NCBI GenBank assembly: GCA_030615745.1
Contig: JAUWYR010000008.1
Span: forward strand, 1 to 64,000
From: Candidatus Zixiibacteriota bacterium
Lineage (GTDB): Bacteria > Zixibacteria > MSB-5A5 > SM23-73-2
Length of the DNA stretch: 64,000 nt
Direction of reading: 5' to 3'
Part shown: one piece after another, positions 63,496 through 64,000 of the stretch
Layout of the letters: each line of letters starts with the position of its first letter
How positions within the stretch are numbered: the first letter of the stretch is position 1
Made by a program: the position numbers and the translations under genes
Notes under the pieces: model-generated
Databases searched by the model: none
What the model saw: the letters and a program-made list of their open reading frames with translations, nothing else
Told to the model about the DNA's origin: nothing

Positions 63496-64000
63496 ATTCG
63501 GTTTTTTTCTGGGATTTTGATAGGTCCAGCATTTTGATTCCGGGTGCATATTCGGTTATAACAGGCTCGATAATGGAAAGAAGGCTTTTGGTGATCTCTG
63601 CTATTTTGAGTGTGCCTTTCTCAATTGCTTTAAGCCTCTGCTCGGTCTTTTGGTCGAGTCTTTCCTTTTCTCCTAAGATAAGTTGGACATTCCCTAAGAT
63701 GGCTGTCAAAGGATTGTTGATCTCGTGATTAATTGTAACCGCAACCTGCATTATAGCTGAAAGCCTCTCAGATTTTATAATCTTTTTTTGCTCTTCATCT
63801 TTTTCTGGAATTTTCCAGAATTTAAAAGACGCTAAAGCCAGTTGACTCATTAAAGCTTCTAAAAAATCCTTTTCAGAAGAGAAATCCCTTCTCCCTTTGC
63901 AAAGTCCTGTAATTGCACCTATTATTGTCTTTTCAGACCTGATAGAATAGGAAAAAAGAGTTTGAGCCACCTCTTTTTCCAAAGAGAATAAGACAAACTC
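63494..64000 (-). CDS. GAF-HisKA kinase-like protein, partial (5' end outside window)
   Basis: The C-terminal part of a larger protein; the frame is open to the window edge, so the TTG at 63982 is not its start. I see the end of a GAF domain (SEKTIIGAITGLCKG) and a HisKA dimerisation helix with phospho-His in VTINHEINNPLTAIL. The protein then ends within about 60 residues, without the N, G1 and G2 boxes of the ATPase domain. It may be a kinase lacking its catalytic half, a phosphotransfer scaffold, or truncated. It could supply phosphate to the NtrC-type regulator at 59873 only if a catalytic partner exists. Confidence 0.8.
   Translation of the reverse strand, partial: EFVLFSLEKEVAQTLFSYSIRSEKTIIGAITGLCKGRRDFSSEKDFLEALMSQLALASFKFWKIPEKDEEQKKIIKSERLSAIMQVAVTINHEINNPLTAILGNVQLILGEKERLDQKTEQRLKAIEKGTLKIAEITKSLLSIIEPVITEYAPGIKMLDLSKSQKKTE

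Overview
The window is bacterial, AT-rich (roughly 38-40% GC by eye) and densely coding. No rRNA, ribosomal-protein or other good phylogenetic marker operon is present, so I do not name a phylum. Class A RNase P RNA, sigma54 and two-component regulators, archaeal-type HMG-CoA synthase, tricorn-type protease, cysteine-rich (probable Fe-S) PurF and repeat-laden intergenic DNA suggest an anaerobic, amino-acid- or peptide-using member of a little-cultured bacterial lineage.

Layout. 1-3.7 kb: sensor kinase and response regulator, richer in GC than the rest. 3.8-16.3 kb: accessory genes (MATE exporter, nitroreductase, STAS protein, tricorn-like protease, aldo/keto-reductase-like protein, two glycosyltransferases) mixed with decaying genes (a DG-repeat surface protein split by a frameshift, a 4Fe-4S membrane protein with two lesions, a small promoter-driven broken ORF). 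16.5-54.3 kb: a very large, almost entirely minus-strand block for branched-chain amino acid and branched or odd-chain acyl-CoA metabolism. 54.3-63 kb: housekeeping (recJ, RNase P RNA, guaB, zinc-ribbon protein, two tRNAs, NtrC-type regulator, purF) with a hicBA pair whose hicA is frameshifted. The right edge cuts a GAF-HisKA protein.

How the metabolic block works. Aminotransferase (IlvE) and two leucine/valine-dehydrogenase paralogues make 2-oxo acids. Three acyl-CoA dehydrogenases, two crotonases, a 3-hydroxyacyl-CoA dehydrogenase and a thiolase oxidise acyl-CoAs. A methylcrotonyl-CoA carboxylase set (BCCP, BC, CT) and a LiuC-like hydratase lead from leucine to HMG-CoA, beside an archaeal-type HMG-CoA synthase/thiolase/DUF35 trio instead of a visible HMG-CoA lyase. 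A propionyl-CoA carboxylase set, epimerase, methylmalonyl-CoA mutase, a second mutase with isobutyryl-CoA-mutase specificity residues, the B12 subunit and MeaB handle propionyl- and isobutyryl-CoA. Two phosphotransbutyrylases and two butyrate kinases can turn acyl-CoAs into acids plus ATP. The oxo-acid:ferredoxin oxidoreductase and ETF one would expect are not in the window.

Most unusual observation: three times in 14 kb the 5' end of a metabolic gene (start codon plus the first 9-18 codons) is present twice, as a truncated upstream copy and the intact gene, with foreign-looking DNA between them: hairpins, an HEPN/nucleotidyltransferase pair, and a nuclease-like gene bounded by 150-bp direct repeats. 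Intergenic regions also carry several families of degenerate heptanucleotide tandem repeats and many hairpins whose stems vary while pairing is kept.
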